Source of the DNA: Paramesorhizobium endophyticum
GTDB taxonomy: Bacteria > Pseudomonadota > Alphaproteobacteria > Rhizobiales > Rhizobiaceae
Length of the DNA: 64,000 nt
Direction of reading: 5' to 3'
Assembly (NCBI RefSeq): GCF_014640615.1
Contig: NZ_BMHH01000003.1
Coordinates: 241,823-305,822 of the forward strand
Shown: one piece after another, positions 7,813 to 16,363 of the stretch
Numbering within the stretch: the first letter of the stretch is position 1
Layout: each line of letters opens with the position of its first letter
Position numbers and translations under genes: made by a program
The notes under the pieces: model-generated
Told to the model about the DNA's origin: nothing
The model's database searches: none
What the model saw: only the letters and a program-made list of their open reading frames with translations

Positions 7813-9010
7813 GTCTTGGCGCAAGCGCGTAACAAGAATCGCTTCCGCGACATACGCCATAGCTCTCCTGTCCTGGCTGATCGGAGCGATGGCCGCGCCT
7901 CAGGCTTCCTTCGCAGCCGCCATCGAAACCAAAGCGCCCCACGCCCTGCTGATCGACGAGAAGACCGGCACGGTCCTTCTATCCAAAAATCCCGATGTGC
8001 TTATCCCGCCCGCGTCGCTGGCGAAGCTGATGACGATGGAGGTCGTCTTCGACGCGCTGGCCAAGGGGCAATTGTCGCTGGAGCAGACATTTCCCGTCAG
8101 CGAATATGCCTGGCGCACGGGCGGCGCGCCTTCGGGCACGTCCACCATGTTCGCCAAGATCAAATCGACGCCGAGGGTGGAGGATCTGATCCAGGGCGTC
8201 ATCGTCCAGTCTGCGAATGATGGCTGCATCGTGCTGGCCGAGGGCATGGCAGGCAGCGAGACGCAATTCGCCGAACGCATGACGAAGCGCGCCCGCGAAC
8301 TGGGCCTGCAAAAATCGACTTTCGTCAACTCGACCGGACTGCCCGCGCCGGGGCAGGAGGTGACCATTGCGGAACTGGTGACACTTGCTCGCCATATCCA
8401 CCGTACATATCCGCAATTCTATAAATATTATTCGCAGGAAAGCTTTACCTGGAACAACATCACCCAGCGCAACCGCAATCCGCTGCTGCGGCTCGATATG
8501 GGCGCGGACGGGCTAGGCACCGGCTATACGGAGGGCTCGGGCTATGCGCTGGTCGCGTCGGCGGAGCGCAATGGGCGCAGGCTGTTCCTGGGCATGAGCG
8601 GCCTTGCCAGTGACAAGGAGCGCGCCGCGGAGGCTCGCAAGCTCGTTGAATGGGGCATGAGCAGTTTCGAGGATGTGCTGCTCTTCCCGGCGAATGATCC
8701 CTTGGGCGAGGCGAGCGTCTATGGCGGCGTGCGCTCTTCGGTCAAACTGCGCACGGGGGAGGCAGTCGAGCTTCTGCTGCCCGCGAAAGACCGTCCTCCG
8801 CTCAAGGCCCGCGTCGTTTATAATGGTCCGCTGAAGGCGCCCATCGAGGCGGGTAAGGAAGTCGGTACGCTGAAAATCTGGATGGGCGAGACGCTGCTTC
8901 AGGAACGGCCCGTCTTCGCCGCCGAAACCGTGCCGGAAGGCAGCATTAGCAAGAAGGCGCTCGACGCGGCGGTCGAACTCACCACGGGGTGGATCAGGCA
9001 GTTTCTCTGA
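7811..9010 (+). CDS. D-alanyl-D-alanine carboxypeptidase (S11, DacC/PBP5-like), atypical KTG box
   Basis: 399 residues from GTG 7811. After a signal peptide (AIALLSWLIGAMAAPQASFA) comes the S11 penicillin-binding domain with S69-x-x-K72 (PASLAK) and SAN at 134-136. The third motif, normally KTG, reads G236-T-G in GLGTGYTEGSGY. A C-terminal PBP5-type beta domain follows (about 290-375). It should trim terminal D-Ala from peptidoglycan stems. The frame stays open to ATG 7610, but those 67 codons are translated palindromic repeat. GTG 7811 sits at the inner edge of the repeat, with AGGACAG from the repeat about 7 nt upstream. Periplasmic membrane-associated location is expected. Confidence 0.85.
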   Translation: MSWRKRVTRIASATYAIALLSWLIGAMAAPQASFAAAIETKAPHALLIDEKTGTVLLSKNPDVLIPPASLAKLMTMEVVFDALAKGQLSLEQTFPVSEYAWRTGGAPSGTSTMFAKIKSTPRVEDLIQGVIVQSANDGCIVLAEGMAGSETQFAERMTKRARELGLQKSTFVNSTGLPAPGQEVTIAELVTLARHIHRTYPQFYKYYSQESFTWNNITQRNRNPLLRLDMGADGLGTGYTEGSGYALVASAERNGRRLFLGMSGLASDKERAAEARKLVEWGMSSFEDVLLFPANDPLGEASVYGGVRSSVKLRTGEAVELLLPAKDRPPLKARVVYNGPLKAPIEAGKEVGTLKIWMGETLLQERPVFAAETVPEGSISKKALDAAVELTTGWIRQFL

Positions 9011-9012
9011 TA

Positions 9013-9045
9013 AGCGAAGAGTCCGGCTGAAATGGCCTCTTCGCT
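9013..9045 (+). terminator. Possible hairpin stop between dacC-like gene and tmk
   Basis: AGCGAAGAG (9013-9021) and CTCTTCGCT (9037-9045) are perfect 9-bp inverted repeats starting just after the carboxypeptidase stop codon. The downstream tract ATTCGCTTTTC is only weakly U-rich, so termination is likely partial. Confidence 0.4.
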
Positions 9046-9093
9046 ATTCGCTTTTCATGATCTAAAAGCCATGGCTTCACGAAGGGAGCGCCA

Positions 9094-9741
9094 GTGGCAG
9101 GAATCTTCATCACATTCGAAGGCGGGGAAGGGGCGGGGAAATCCACCCAGATCAAGCGTCTCGCTGCCCATCTTGCCGATGAGGGCATCGATACGCTCGT
9201 CACCCGCGAGCCGGGCGGCTCCGCCGGCGCGGAGGCGGTGCGGCACGTTATTCTCAGCGGCGCGGCCGAGGCGTTCGGACCGGCCATGGAGGCGGTGCTG
9301 TTCGCCGCCGCCCGCAATGACCATGTGGAGCAGGTGATCCGCCCGGCGCTCGAGGCCGGCAAGACGGTGCTCTGCGACCGCTTCATCGATTCGGGCCGCG
9401 TGTATCAGGGCGTGACCGGCGATCTCGATCCTGATCTTATCGACATGCTGGAGCGCGTGGCCATCGACGGCGCTATGCCTGATCTTACGCTGATCCTTGA
9501 TTTGCCGGCTAAGGAGGGGCTCGCCCGCGCCATGAAGAGGCGAGGGGAGGAGCGTGCGGACCGCTTCGAGAAGGAGACGCTCGAACGTCACGAGGCGCGT
9601 CGTGAGGCGTTTCTCGCCATCGCGGCGGGTGAACCGGAGCGCTGCAGGATCATCGACGCCGGCCGTCCTGAGGATGAAGTGAGCGCCGAGATCATCGCCA
9701 TTGTCGACAGGCTGATTGCAAGCCGGGGGCGGGGCGTATGA
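9094..9741 (+). CDS. tmk: Thymidylate kinase
   Basis: 215 residues, the usual length. The P-loop GGEGAGKS is at residues 10-17. The nucleotide/dTMP-binding DRF motif appears in [12 protein letters not shown] (about residue 97), and the LID region carries ERADRFEKE. The enzyme phosphorylates dTMP to dTDP for DNA synthesis. The start is GTG 9094 preceded by AAGGGAG. The stop overlaps holB by four bases (ATGA at 9738-9741), so the two are translationally coupled, a pairing common in bacteria. Confidence 0.97.
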   Translation: MAGIFITFEGGEGAGKSTQIKRLAAHLADEGIDTLVTREPGGSAGAEAVRHVILSGAAEAFGPAMEAVLFAAARNDHVEQVIRPALEAGKTVLCDRFIDSGRVYQGVTGDLDPDLIDMLERVAIDGAMPDLTLILDLPAKEGLARAMKRRGEERADRFEKETLERHEARREAFLAIAAGEPERCRIIDAGRPEDEVSAEIIAIVDRLIASRGRGV

Positions 9742-10808
9742 TCGGCGAGATCACCGCGCAGGACACGCATGACGCCATTGACGGCGTGCTTGCGCCGGCG
9801 GCGAATGGCTTTCTCGCCGGGCATGAAGATATTCGCGCCTTTCTCGCCCGCACCTATCGCAGCGGCAAGATGCACCATGCGTTGCTGTTCGAGGGGCCGC
9901 GCGGGGTGGGCAAGGCGACGCTGGCCTTTCACCTTGCCGGGCATATGCTGAAGCATCCCGTCAGTGCCGAGGCCCCCGAGGAGATCGCCGCGCCGGATTT
10001 CACAAACCCGCTATACCGGCAGATTGCCGGGGGGATGCACCCTGCCATCCTGCATATCGACCGCCCGCTCGACCAGAAGACCGGCAAGTTCAAGACCGGC
10101 ATCACCATCGAGGAAATCCGCCGGGTGGCGCATTTCCTTGGCCGCACCTCCCATGACGGCGCGTGGCGGATCGTCATCGTCGATCCCGCCGACGACATGA
10201 ACCGCAATGCGGCGAACGCGCTTTTGAAAACGCTGGAAGAGCCACCCGGCCGGGCGCTGTTTATCCTGATTTCGCATTCTGCGGGGCGCCTGTTGCCCAC
10301 CATCCGCTCCCGCTGCCAGACGCTACAGTTCAAGCCGCTGGACGATGCGTCAATGGGTAAAGCCCTTGCCGCCATCGGGCCGGGCATCGGTTTCGACGCG
10401 GGGCAGGGGCTAACGGGGTTGATCGAGCGCTCGGAGGGGAGTGTGCGCAAGGCCGCGCTGCTCATCGCGCATGGCGGTCTTGAAATCGCCGGCACGACGG
10501 ATGCAATCCTCGAGAAAAAGCAGTTCGACCTGCCGCAGGCCCTGGCGCTGGCCGGAGCTTTGAGCGGGCGCGAGGCGGAAATCCAATATGATCTCTTCCT
10601 CGATCATCTGCTGGAACGCATCGCCGCCGAGGCCCGCCGCCACGCGGAGGAGGGGGCAATCCGGCCCGCCAACGCCTGGTCCGCCTTCTGGGACCGCATC
10701 CGCCGCGAAATCACCGAAACGCAGGCCTTCAACCTCGACCGTAAGCAGGCGGTGCTGATCCTGTTGGAAAAGACCCACCGTGCGTTTCAAAACGGGGTGC
10801 CGGATTAA
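9738..10808 (+). CDS. holB: DNA polymerase III delta' subunit
   Basis: 356 residues. The Walker A motif GPRGVGKAT is at 53-61, followed by the AAA+ lid and sensor elements including [11 protein letters not shown] and the SRC motif in [13 protein letters not shown]-terminal helical collar domain follows. Delta' is the stator of the clamp loader that places the beta sliding clamp on primed DNA. It overlaps tmk at its start. No zinc-finger cysteines are obvious in the segment examined, in contrast to some homologues; I treat this as family variation. Confidence 0.95.
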   Translation: MIGEITAQDTHDAIDGVLAPAANGFLAGHEDIRAFLARTYRSGKMHHALLFEGPRGVGKATLAFHLAGHMLKHPVSAEAPEEIAAPDFTNPLYRQIAGGMHPAILHIDRPLDQKTGKFKTGITIEEIRRVAHFLGRTSHDGAWRIVIVDPADDMNRNAANALLKTLEEPPGRALFILISHSAGRLLPTIRSRCQTLQFKPLDDASMGKALAAIGPGIGFDAGQGLTGLIERSEGSVRKAALLIAHGGLEIAGTTDAILEKKQFDLPQALALAGALSGREAEIQYDLFLDHLLERIAAEARRHAEEGAIRPANAWSAFWDRIRREITETQAFNLDRKQAVLILLEKTHRAFQNGVPD

Positions 10809-10827
10809 GCCAAAAGGAAACATCCCG

Positions 10828-11001
10828 ATGAATGGCGAGATGGACGTAAAAACGGCAGAAGTGCTTCGTGTGTTGATTCAGAGGCGACTGGATGGGCCGG
10901 TGATCTCCGCAACGGCGATGGAAAGGCGTATAAAAGTCATGATCGAGAGCAAACGCCAAGATACAGCCAAGCGCGGTCAGATTCGGGACGCCCGGCCCTG
11001 A
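10828..11001 (+). CDS. Possible 57-residue protein of unknown function
   Basis: ATG 10828 follows AAAAGGAAA at about 8 nt. The 57-codon frame encodes a charged, basic, mostly helical peptide (MDVKTAEVLRVLIQRRLDG in its N-terminal half) and ends in TGA at 10999-11001, in the gap between holB and metG on the same strand. I do not recognise it. The frame could also be read from 10780, inside holB. Coding is possible but unproven. Confidence 0.35.
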   Translation: MNGEMDVKTAEVLRVLIQRRLDGPVISATAMERRIKVMIESKRQDTAKRGQIRDARP

Positions 11002-11089
11002 TTTAGGCTAATCCTCGATCACCGTAGCATTCACCGCTTTTATGAGCTATTCCAACGGCTCCAATCGGTAAATTTGAGTCAGGTCACGC

Positions 11090-12634
11090 ATGAGCCGCGA
11101 GAAATTCTATATCACCACTGCGATTTCCTACCCGAACGGCAAGCCGCATATCGGCCATGCGTATGAGCTGATTGCCACCGATGCGCTTGCCCGTTTCCAG
11201 CGGCTGGACGGCAAGGACGTGCATTTCCTGACCGGAACGGACGAGCATGGTATCAAGATGCTCCAGACGGCCAAGAAGGAAGGCATTACGCCGCGCGAGC
11301 TGGCGGATCGCAATGCAGGTGAGTTCCAGCGCATGGCGGAGGCACTGAATGCCTCGAACGACGACTTCATCCGGACTACCGAGAAGCGCCACCATGCCGC
11401 CTCGCAGGCCATCTGGAAGGCGATGGAAGCCAATGGCGACATCTACAAGGACAGCTATTCGGGCTGGTACTCGGTGCGTGACGAGGCCTATTACGGCGAG
11501 GACGAGACGACCGTCCGCGAGGATGGCGTGCGTTACGGCCCGCAGGGAACGCCGGTCGAATGGGTGGAGGAAGAGAGCTATTTCTTCCGCCTTTCCGCCT
11601 ATCAGGACAAGCTTCTGGCGCTCTATGAAAGCCAGCCGGATTTTGTCGGCCCGTCCGAGCGGCGCAACGAGGTGGTGTCCTTCGTCAAATCCGGCCTGAA
11701 GGATCTGTCGATCTCGCGCACCACCTTCGACTGGGGCATTCCGGTTCCCGGCGACGAAAAACACGTGATGTATGTGTGGGTGGACGCGCTCACCAACTAT
11801 CTGACCGCCATCGGCTATCCCGATACCAAGGCGGAGAAATTCGGCTTCTGGCCCGCCGTCCACATCATCGGCAAGGATATCGTCCGCTTCCACGCCGTCT
11901 ACTGGCCGGCCTTCCTGATGTCGGCGGGCGTCGAGCTGCCGCGGCGCGTCTTCGCCCATGGCTTCCTGTTCAACCGCGGTGAGAAGATGTCGAAATCGGT
12001 CGGCAACGTGATCGACCCTTTCACCATGGTCGAGCATTACGGCCTTGATCAGGTGCGCTATTTCTTCCTGCGTGAGGTGCCGTTCGGGCAGGATGGCAGC
12101 TACAGCCATGAGGCCATCGTCAACCGCACCAATGCCGATCTCGCCAACGATCTCGGCAATCTGGCGCAGCGCTCGCTCTCCATGATCGCCAAGAATTGCG
12201 ACGGCAAGGTGCCGGAGCCGGGCGCTTTCACCGACGCGGACAAGGCGATACTGGACCAGGCCAATGCGGCGCTGGAAACCGCGCGCAAGGCCATGGGCGA
12301 GCAGGCTCCGCATCAGGCGCTCGCGGCGATCTTCGCCGTCGTCGCTGAGGCGAACCGTTATTTCGCGGCGCAAGAGCCATGGGCGCTGCGCAAGACCGAT
12401 CCCGCCCGCATGGCGACCGTACTCTACGTTACGGCTGAAGTGCTGCGCCGCGTCGCCATCCTCACGCAGCCTTTTATCCCCGGCTCTGCGGTGAAGCTGC
12501 TCGACATTCTGGCCGTGCCCGAGGACAAGCGCAATTTTGCCGATTTGACAAGCGGTGCGCTCGTCGGCGGCTCGCCGCTGCCCGCGCCGCAGCCCGTCTT
12601 CCCGCGCTATGTGGAAGCCGACAAGCAGGATTGA
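11090..12634 (+). CDS. metG: Methionyl-tRNA synthetase
   Basis: 514 residues. Class I signature HIGH at 20-23 ([14 protein letters not shown]) and KMSKS at 299-303 ([10 protein letters not shown]). It contains the Rossmann catalytic core, the connective peptide and the anticodon-binding helical domain, and ends without the C-terminal EMAP/dimerisation extension found in longer MetG forms. It charges tRNA-Met and initiator tRNA. The stop codon region abuts tatD (ATG at 12640), forming part of the tmk-holB-metG-tatD-MBL run. Confidence 0.97.
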   Translation: MSREKFYITTAISYPNGKPHIGHAYELIATDALARFQRLDGKDVHFLTGTDEHGIKMLQTAKKEGITPRELADRNAGEFQRMAEALNASNDDFIRTTEKRHHAASQAIWKAMEANGDIYKDSYSGWYSVRDEAYYGEDETTVREDGVRYGPQGTPVEWVEEESYFFRLSAYQDKLLALYESQPDFVGPSERRNEVVSFVKSGLKDLSISRTTFDWGIPVPGDEKHVMYVWVDALTNYLTAIGYPDTKAEKFGFWPAVHIIGKDIVRFHAVYWPAFLMSAGVELPRRVFAHGFLFNRGEKMSKSVGNVIDPFTMVEHYGLDQVRYFFLREVPFGQDGSYSHEAIVNRTNADLANDLGNLAQRSLSMIAKNCDGKVPEPGAFTDADKAILDQANAALETARKAMGEQAPHQALAAIFAVVAEANRYFAAQEPWALRKTDPARMATVLYVTAEVLRRVAILTQPFIPGSAVKLLDILAVPEDKRNFADLTSGALVGGSPLPAPQPVFPRYVEADKQD

Positions 12635-12639
12635 GGCGG

Positions 12640-13437
12640 ATGCTCATCGACAGCCATTGCCATCTGGATTTTCCTGACTTCGCCGAGGAGCGCGATGCGA
12701 TCATCCAGCGCGCTCTCGATGCCGGCGTGCGACGCATGGTGACGATCTCCACCCGCGTCAGGCGCTTCGACCAGATCCGCGCAATCGCGGAGCAATATGA
12801 CGAGGTCTATTGCTCCATCGGCACGCACCCCAACAATGCGCATGAAGAACCTGACGTGACGGCTGACGAGCTGATTCAACTCGCGCAGCATCCGAAGGTG
12901 GTGGCGATCGGGGAGGCGGGGCTCGACTATCACTATGATTATGCGCCGCCGGAAGTGCAGGCGAAGAGCTTTTGCGCCCATATCGAGGCGGCCCGGCAGA
13001 CGGGATTGCCGCTCGTCATCCACGCGCGCAGCGCCGACGAGGACATGGCTGATATCCTGACGGAGGAAACGGGGAAGGGGGCTTTCCCTTTCATCCTGCA
13101 TTGTTTTTCATCGGGGAGGGCGCTCGCCGAAACCGGCCTTGCGCTCGGCGGCTACATATCCTTCTCCGGCATCCTGACCTTCAAGAACTCGGAGGAGTTG
13201 CGCGACATCGCCCGCATCGTCCCGCATGACCGCCTGCTGCTCGAGACCGACGCGCCTTATCTTGCGCCCGTACCGCATCGCGGCAAGCGCAACGAGCCGT
13301 CCTTCGTCCGCCACACGGCGGCGGTGCTGGCCCAAACGATCGGTGTGGACGAGGCGGAACTGGCGCGGATTACAACCGGAAACGTGTTCCGCTTATTCTC
13401 CAGAATGCCGAAGCCGACGGAAGGCGAATATGCCTGA
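12640..13437 (+). CDS. TatD-family metal-dependent hydrolase (YcfH type)
   Basis: 265 residues from ATG 12640. The metal-binding DSHCHLDF motif is at 4-10, with the conserved GEAGLDYHYDY, VIHARSAD, HCFSSG and LLETDAPYLAP segments of TatD/YcfH DNases (TIM-barrel amidohydrolase fold). TatD proteins have been shown to have 3'-5' DNA exonuclease activity in some bacteria. A TTG at 12631 overlapping the metG stop could be an alternative start. Its last eight bases overlap the MBL gene. Confidence 0.93.
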   Translation: MLIDSHCHLDFPDFAEERDAIIQRALDAGVRRMVTISTRVRRFDQIRAIAEQYDEVYCSIGTHPNNAHEEPDVTADELIQLAQHPKVVAIGEAGLDYHYDYAPPEVQAKSFCAHIEAARQTGLPLVIHARSADEDMADILTEETGKGAFPFILHCFSSGRALAETGLALGGYISFSGILTFKNSEELRDIARIVPHDRLLLETDAPYLAPVPHRGKRNEPSFVRHTAAVLAQTIGVDEAELARITTGNVFRLFSRMPKPTEGEYA

Positions 13438-14239
13438 CCGGCTGCGCTTCACCATTCTGGGCTGCGGCTCTTCGCCCGGCGTGCCGCGCATCAATGGCGA
13501 CTGGGGCAATTGCGACCCAAACAACCCCAAGAACCGCCGCCGCCGCACGGCCATGCTGGTGGAGCGCATTGCGGAGAACGGCGCGGTGACGACTGTTGTC
13601 ATCGACACAGGGCCGGATTTCCGCGCGCAGATGATCGATGCCGGGGCAGGGCCGCTCGACGCGGTCGTCTACACCCACCGCCATGCCGACCATATCCACG
13701 GCGTCGACGATCTCAGGACCTATGTGCTCGACAAGCGCCAGCTTATGGACATCTATGCCGACCGCGCCACGCTCGCGCGCCTGGACGAAGCTTTCGGCTA
13801 TTGCTTTGAAACGCCGCCGGGTTCGAAATACCCGCCGATCCTGAAAGCGCACCAGATCGATGAGGACGTACCGTTCGAAATCGGAGGTGAGGGCGGCGCG
13901 ATCCGGTTCCAACCGCTGCCGCAGGTGCATGGGGACATCATGTCCATCGGCTACCGTATCGGCGACGTCGCCTATTGCCCGGATGTGAGCGCCTTTCCGG
14001 AGCGAACCGTCGAGCGCCTGCAAGGGCTCGACATCCTCATCATCGACGCCCTGCAATACCGCACGCATCCCAGCCATTTCTCGCTTGGCGAAGCACTGGA
14101 ATGGATCGAGCGCCTCAAGCCCAAACGCGCGATCCTGACGCATATGCACGTGCCGCTCGACTATGAAATAGTCATGCGAGAAACGCCCGATCACGTCGAG
14201 CCGGCCTATGACGGACTGCAGTTCGAGGTGGAGATTTAA
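13430..14239 (+). CDS. MBL-fold metallo-hydrolase (PhnP-like)
   Basis: 269 residues. The metallo-beta-lactamase motif H83-x-H85-x-D87-H88 is in YTHRHADHIHG, with later metal ligands in PLPQVHGD, PDVSAF and LTHMHVPLDY. The N-terminus FTILGCGSSPGVPRINGDWG resembles PhnP, a cyclic-phosphate phosphodiesterase. The gene is commonly found next to tatD in Alphaproteobacteria without phosphonate genes, so its substrate here is unknown. ATG 13430 overlaps the end of tatD by eight bases; a longer upstream frame is only a shadow in tatD. Confidence 0.92.
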   Translation: MPDRLRFTILGCGSSPGVPRINGDWGNCDPNNPKNRRRRTAMLVERIAENGAVTTVVIDTGPDFRAQMIDAGAGPLDAVVYTHRHADHIHGVDDLRTYVLDKRQLMDIYADRATLARLDEAFGYCFETPPGSKYPPILKAHQIDEDVPFEIGGEGGAIRFQPLPQVHGDIMSIGYRIGDVAYCPDVSAFPERTVERLQGLDILIIDALQYRTHPSHFSLGEALEWIERLKPKRAILTHMHVPLDYEIVMRETPDHVEPAYDGLQFEVEI

Positions 14240-14257
14240 GGGCAGGGCGCTGGGAAT

Positions 14258-14902
14258 TCAGCAAATCTCGCTGAGCAAGCCCTCATAATAGTCCCGAAGC
14301 CGCGTAGCGCGCTCCGCTGCCATTCTGCGTCCGGTTGGGGTGCAGAAATTGTCACTGAGCTTCAGAAGCTTGGTTTGGAAATGATCGAGGGCGTAGGAAG
14401 CATCATCACGTGCTCTATTCACTGCCAATGGGTCGGCGGGGTCATAAATCGATGCCCTCGACATTCCAGCGATATAGAAGCAGCGCGCCACGCCGATATA
14501 GCCGATGGCGTCCAGCCGGTCTGCATCTTGAAGGATCTTTGCCTCAAGGCTGAGCGGAGGAATGCCGGCGGAGAAGCTGTGCGCCTCAATTGCATGGGCA
14601 ACCGGGCCTATGCGGTCCTCTGGCCAGCCGAGCGAGGAGAGAATCTGGCTGGCCTTGGCCGCAGCCATCCGGGAAGCGCGGCTTCGCTCAGGCGACGCCT
14701 TGTCGACCCAGACGCAATCATGAAGGATGGTTGCTGCCACGAGTATCTCCGCGTCACCGCCTTCTTCGCCATCGATAATATTCGCGGCGTTGCGCCAGAC
14801 GCGCAGCAAATGCGCCTCGTCATGGGCGCCATCCCGTGCATCGAAGGCAAGGGGAAGCAGGACGCGGGCGAGTTCAGGATGGAGAAAGCGATCGTGCAGC
14901 AT
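14258..14902 (-). CDS. HD-domain phosphohydrolase
   Basis: 214 residues. The HD-domain metal ligands are H31 in HDEAHLLRVW, H61-D62 in ATILHDCVW, and a later D in LQDADRLDAIG. The helical layout is that of the YedJ/YpgQ type of predicted HD phosphohydrolases, some of which hydrolyse nucleotides. The substrate is not deducible. It is convergent with the MBL gene and starts a minus-strand run; nothing suggests an operon partner. Confidence 0.85.
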   Translation of the reverse strand: MLHDRFLHPELARVLLPLAFDARDGAHDEAHLLRVWRNAANIIDGEEGGDAEILVAATILHDCVWVDKASPERSRASRMAAAKASQILSSLGWPEDRIGPVAHAIEAHSFSAGIPPLSLEAKILQDADRLDAIGYIGVARCFYIAGMSRASIYDPADPLAVNRARDDASYALDHFQTKLLKLSDNFCTPTGRRMAAERATRLRDYYEGLLSEIC

Positions 14903-15004
14903 GTTTCGTTTTCCGGGGAATCGGCATGTTACCGTAACCCGAAACAGGACACATACACAAATCAGATAAGATAGATTATGGAACTTTCGTGGGCGAGCGG
15001 GCTG

Positions 15005-15535
15005 TCACTTTGCTCGAAGCGCTACGAAGGCTTCGCCGCCACGTCTGTCGTGCATGAAGATGAATTTGGCGCCTTTGATCTCCGCGGTGAACGGAACCTT
15101 CGTGCCGCTCACCTGCGCGCCGGTCGCCTTCGACACCGCCTCAATGAATTCAGCGCGCAGCGCCGTCGCGTCCGCTGTGTAGTTCGGCGTGGTGACGGCA
15201 CATTCGTGGTTCGGCTCGACCTGCACCGATACCGAATTGTCGGCATTCGAGCCGAGCTGCGCTTTACCCAGCGGTAAATATTTCACGATGCCGCGCCGCT
15301 TGGCGGCCTCGACGGCTCCATCGAATGACGGCGCGGTCGCGAGGCATACATCCTTGAATGTTTCTATCCCCGCATAGTCGGCCGAAACCGTCTTTGTCGC
15401 AGATGCGACATCCGTGTTCGAAGAAGACGTGCTGCAGCCGGTCAGAAACGCCAGCGCGACCGCCAATGCGATGCCGTTCCTGCACGTTCTTGCGGCCATG
15501 ATTACCGGTTTCAGTTCCATAATCTCGCTCTTCAT
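15005..15535 (-). CDS. Putative lipoprotein of unknown function
   Basis: Up to 176 residues with a signal segment and lipobox ALAFLTGC (Cys near residue 34), then a Ser-rich linker and a compact alpha/beta domain including TFKDVCLATAPSFDGA and PNHECAVTTPNYTADAT with two further cysteines. The first ATG is at 15535, but ATG 15520 (MELKPV) has an equally good GAG-rich upstream sequence. It begins 8 nt after the stop of the upstream lipoprotein gene, so the two are almost certainly co-transcribed. I do not recognise the family. Confidence 0.7.
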   Translation of the reverse strand: MKSEIMELKPVIMAARTCRNGIALAVALAFLTGCSTSSSNTDVASATKTVSADYAGIETFKDVCLATAPSFDGAVEAAKRRGIVKYLPLGKAQLGSNADNSVSVQVEPNHECAVTTPNYTADATALRAEFIEAVSKATGAQVSGTKVPFTAEIKGAKFIFMHDRRGGEAFVALRAK

Positions 15536-15543
15536 CCCGTTGC

Positions 15544-16128
15544 TTATTTTGGCGTGAGCCAGGTTTTGACGTGCCCGACAAAATCCGTCGCTAGCTTTTC
15601 CGCCAGCGCCTCCTGGCTTTTGGTCATGGCCGCATTGATGGCTATAGCAATGAGATGGCCACCCAGATCGCCGCCTTTCACGCCCCTGTTCTCACCATAA
15701 ATGCGCGGGTTCTGCGCGATCAGCCGTCCGGTGCTTACGTCTTCCAGGCGAACCGTGCCGGTGATGGAGCTGTTGCTTCCCATGAGCACACGGCCTTGCG
15801 CAGAGGCAAGGTCGGCGCGCTGCAGGGTGATCACCAGGCGCGTCGGGCTTGAGCCGCCAGGATAGCCTTTCAGGTCGCGGGTGGCGACCGCACGCAGCGC
15901 GTTTTCGACAATGGCGACCTGCTGTTCCGGTGTCTTGCCATTAATCATCGGCAAGCCCGTCGCCACATCGGGCGTGGATTCCACCTGGATTTCGGTGATC
16001 CGCACACCTTTCAAGGCTTCGACGAGACGAGGATCGCGCGTAGTGCATCCTGTCACGACAAAGGCGGCGATGATCACGGCAAGAACCGCTCTGGTCCATC
16101 CGCGCAGCCGGAGATTTCCAGCAAACAT
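15544..16128 (-). CDS. Putative lipoprotein of unknown function
   Basis: 194 residues from ATG 16128, which has a strong AGGAG site 6 nt upstream. After a signal segment (AVLAVIIAAFVVTGC, lipobox Cys near 28), the mature part has an alpha/beta pattern: VRITEIQVESTPDVA, ARLVITLQ-like strands (PTRLVITLQRADLASAQG) and GTVRLEDVSTGRLIAQN. This resembles small periplasmic beta-barrel/DUF domains but I cannot name it. A longer frame upstream to 16260 lacks a better start. It forms a two-gene unit with the lipoprotein at 15005-15535. Confidence 0.72.
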   Translation of the reverse strand: MFAGNLRLRGWTRAVLAVIIAAFVVTGCTTRDPRLVEALKGVRITEIQVESTPDVATGLPMINGKTPEQQVAIVENALRAVATRDLKGYPGGSSPTRLVITLQRADLASAQGRVLMGSNSSITGTVRLEDVSTGRLIAQNPRIYGENRGVKGGDLGGHLIAIAINAAMTKSQEALAEKLATDFVGHVKTWLTPK

Positions 16129-16299
16129 ACCCCACTCCTTTCCGCTCCCCCTGAGCGGCATGTTGCGATCACCGGCCCGCTGCCGGCGATCTCTCTTTAT
16201 GGCGAGCTTAAGGGCCCGCCTCCTCAACCGCTCAATGGCGGAAAACGGGAGCCGAACCAATCCCCTAAAATTGGGATGAGTGAAATAATGTTTTGGGTT

Positions 16300-16349
16300 G
16301 GCTCATAATCACCGGAACCTGTATCGGTGCTCGCCGGCGGTTATGAGCC
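16300..16349 (-). terminator. Hairpin after the Hsp70-like gene
   Basis: GGCTCATAATCACCGG (16300-16315) pairs with CCGGCGGTTATGAGCC (16334-16349), 14 of 16 bases. It lies 14 nt after the stop of the minus-strand Hsp70 gene. No U-tract follows, so it may be a weak terminator or a palindromic repeat. Confidence 0.4.
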
Positions 16350-16363
16350 TAATAATCCGCCAA

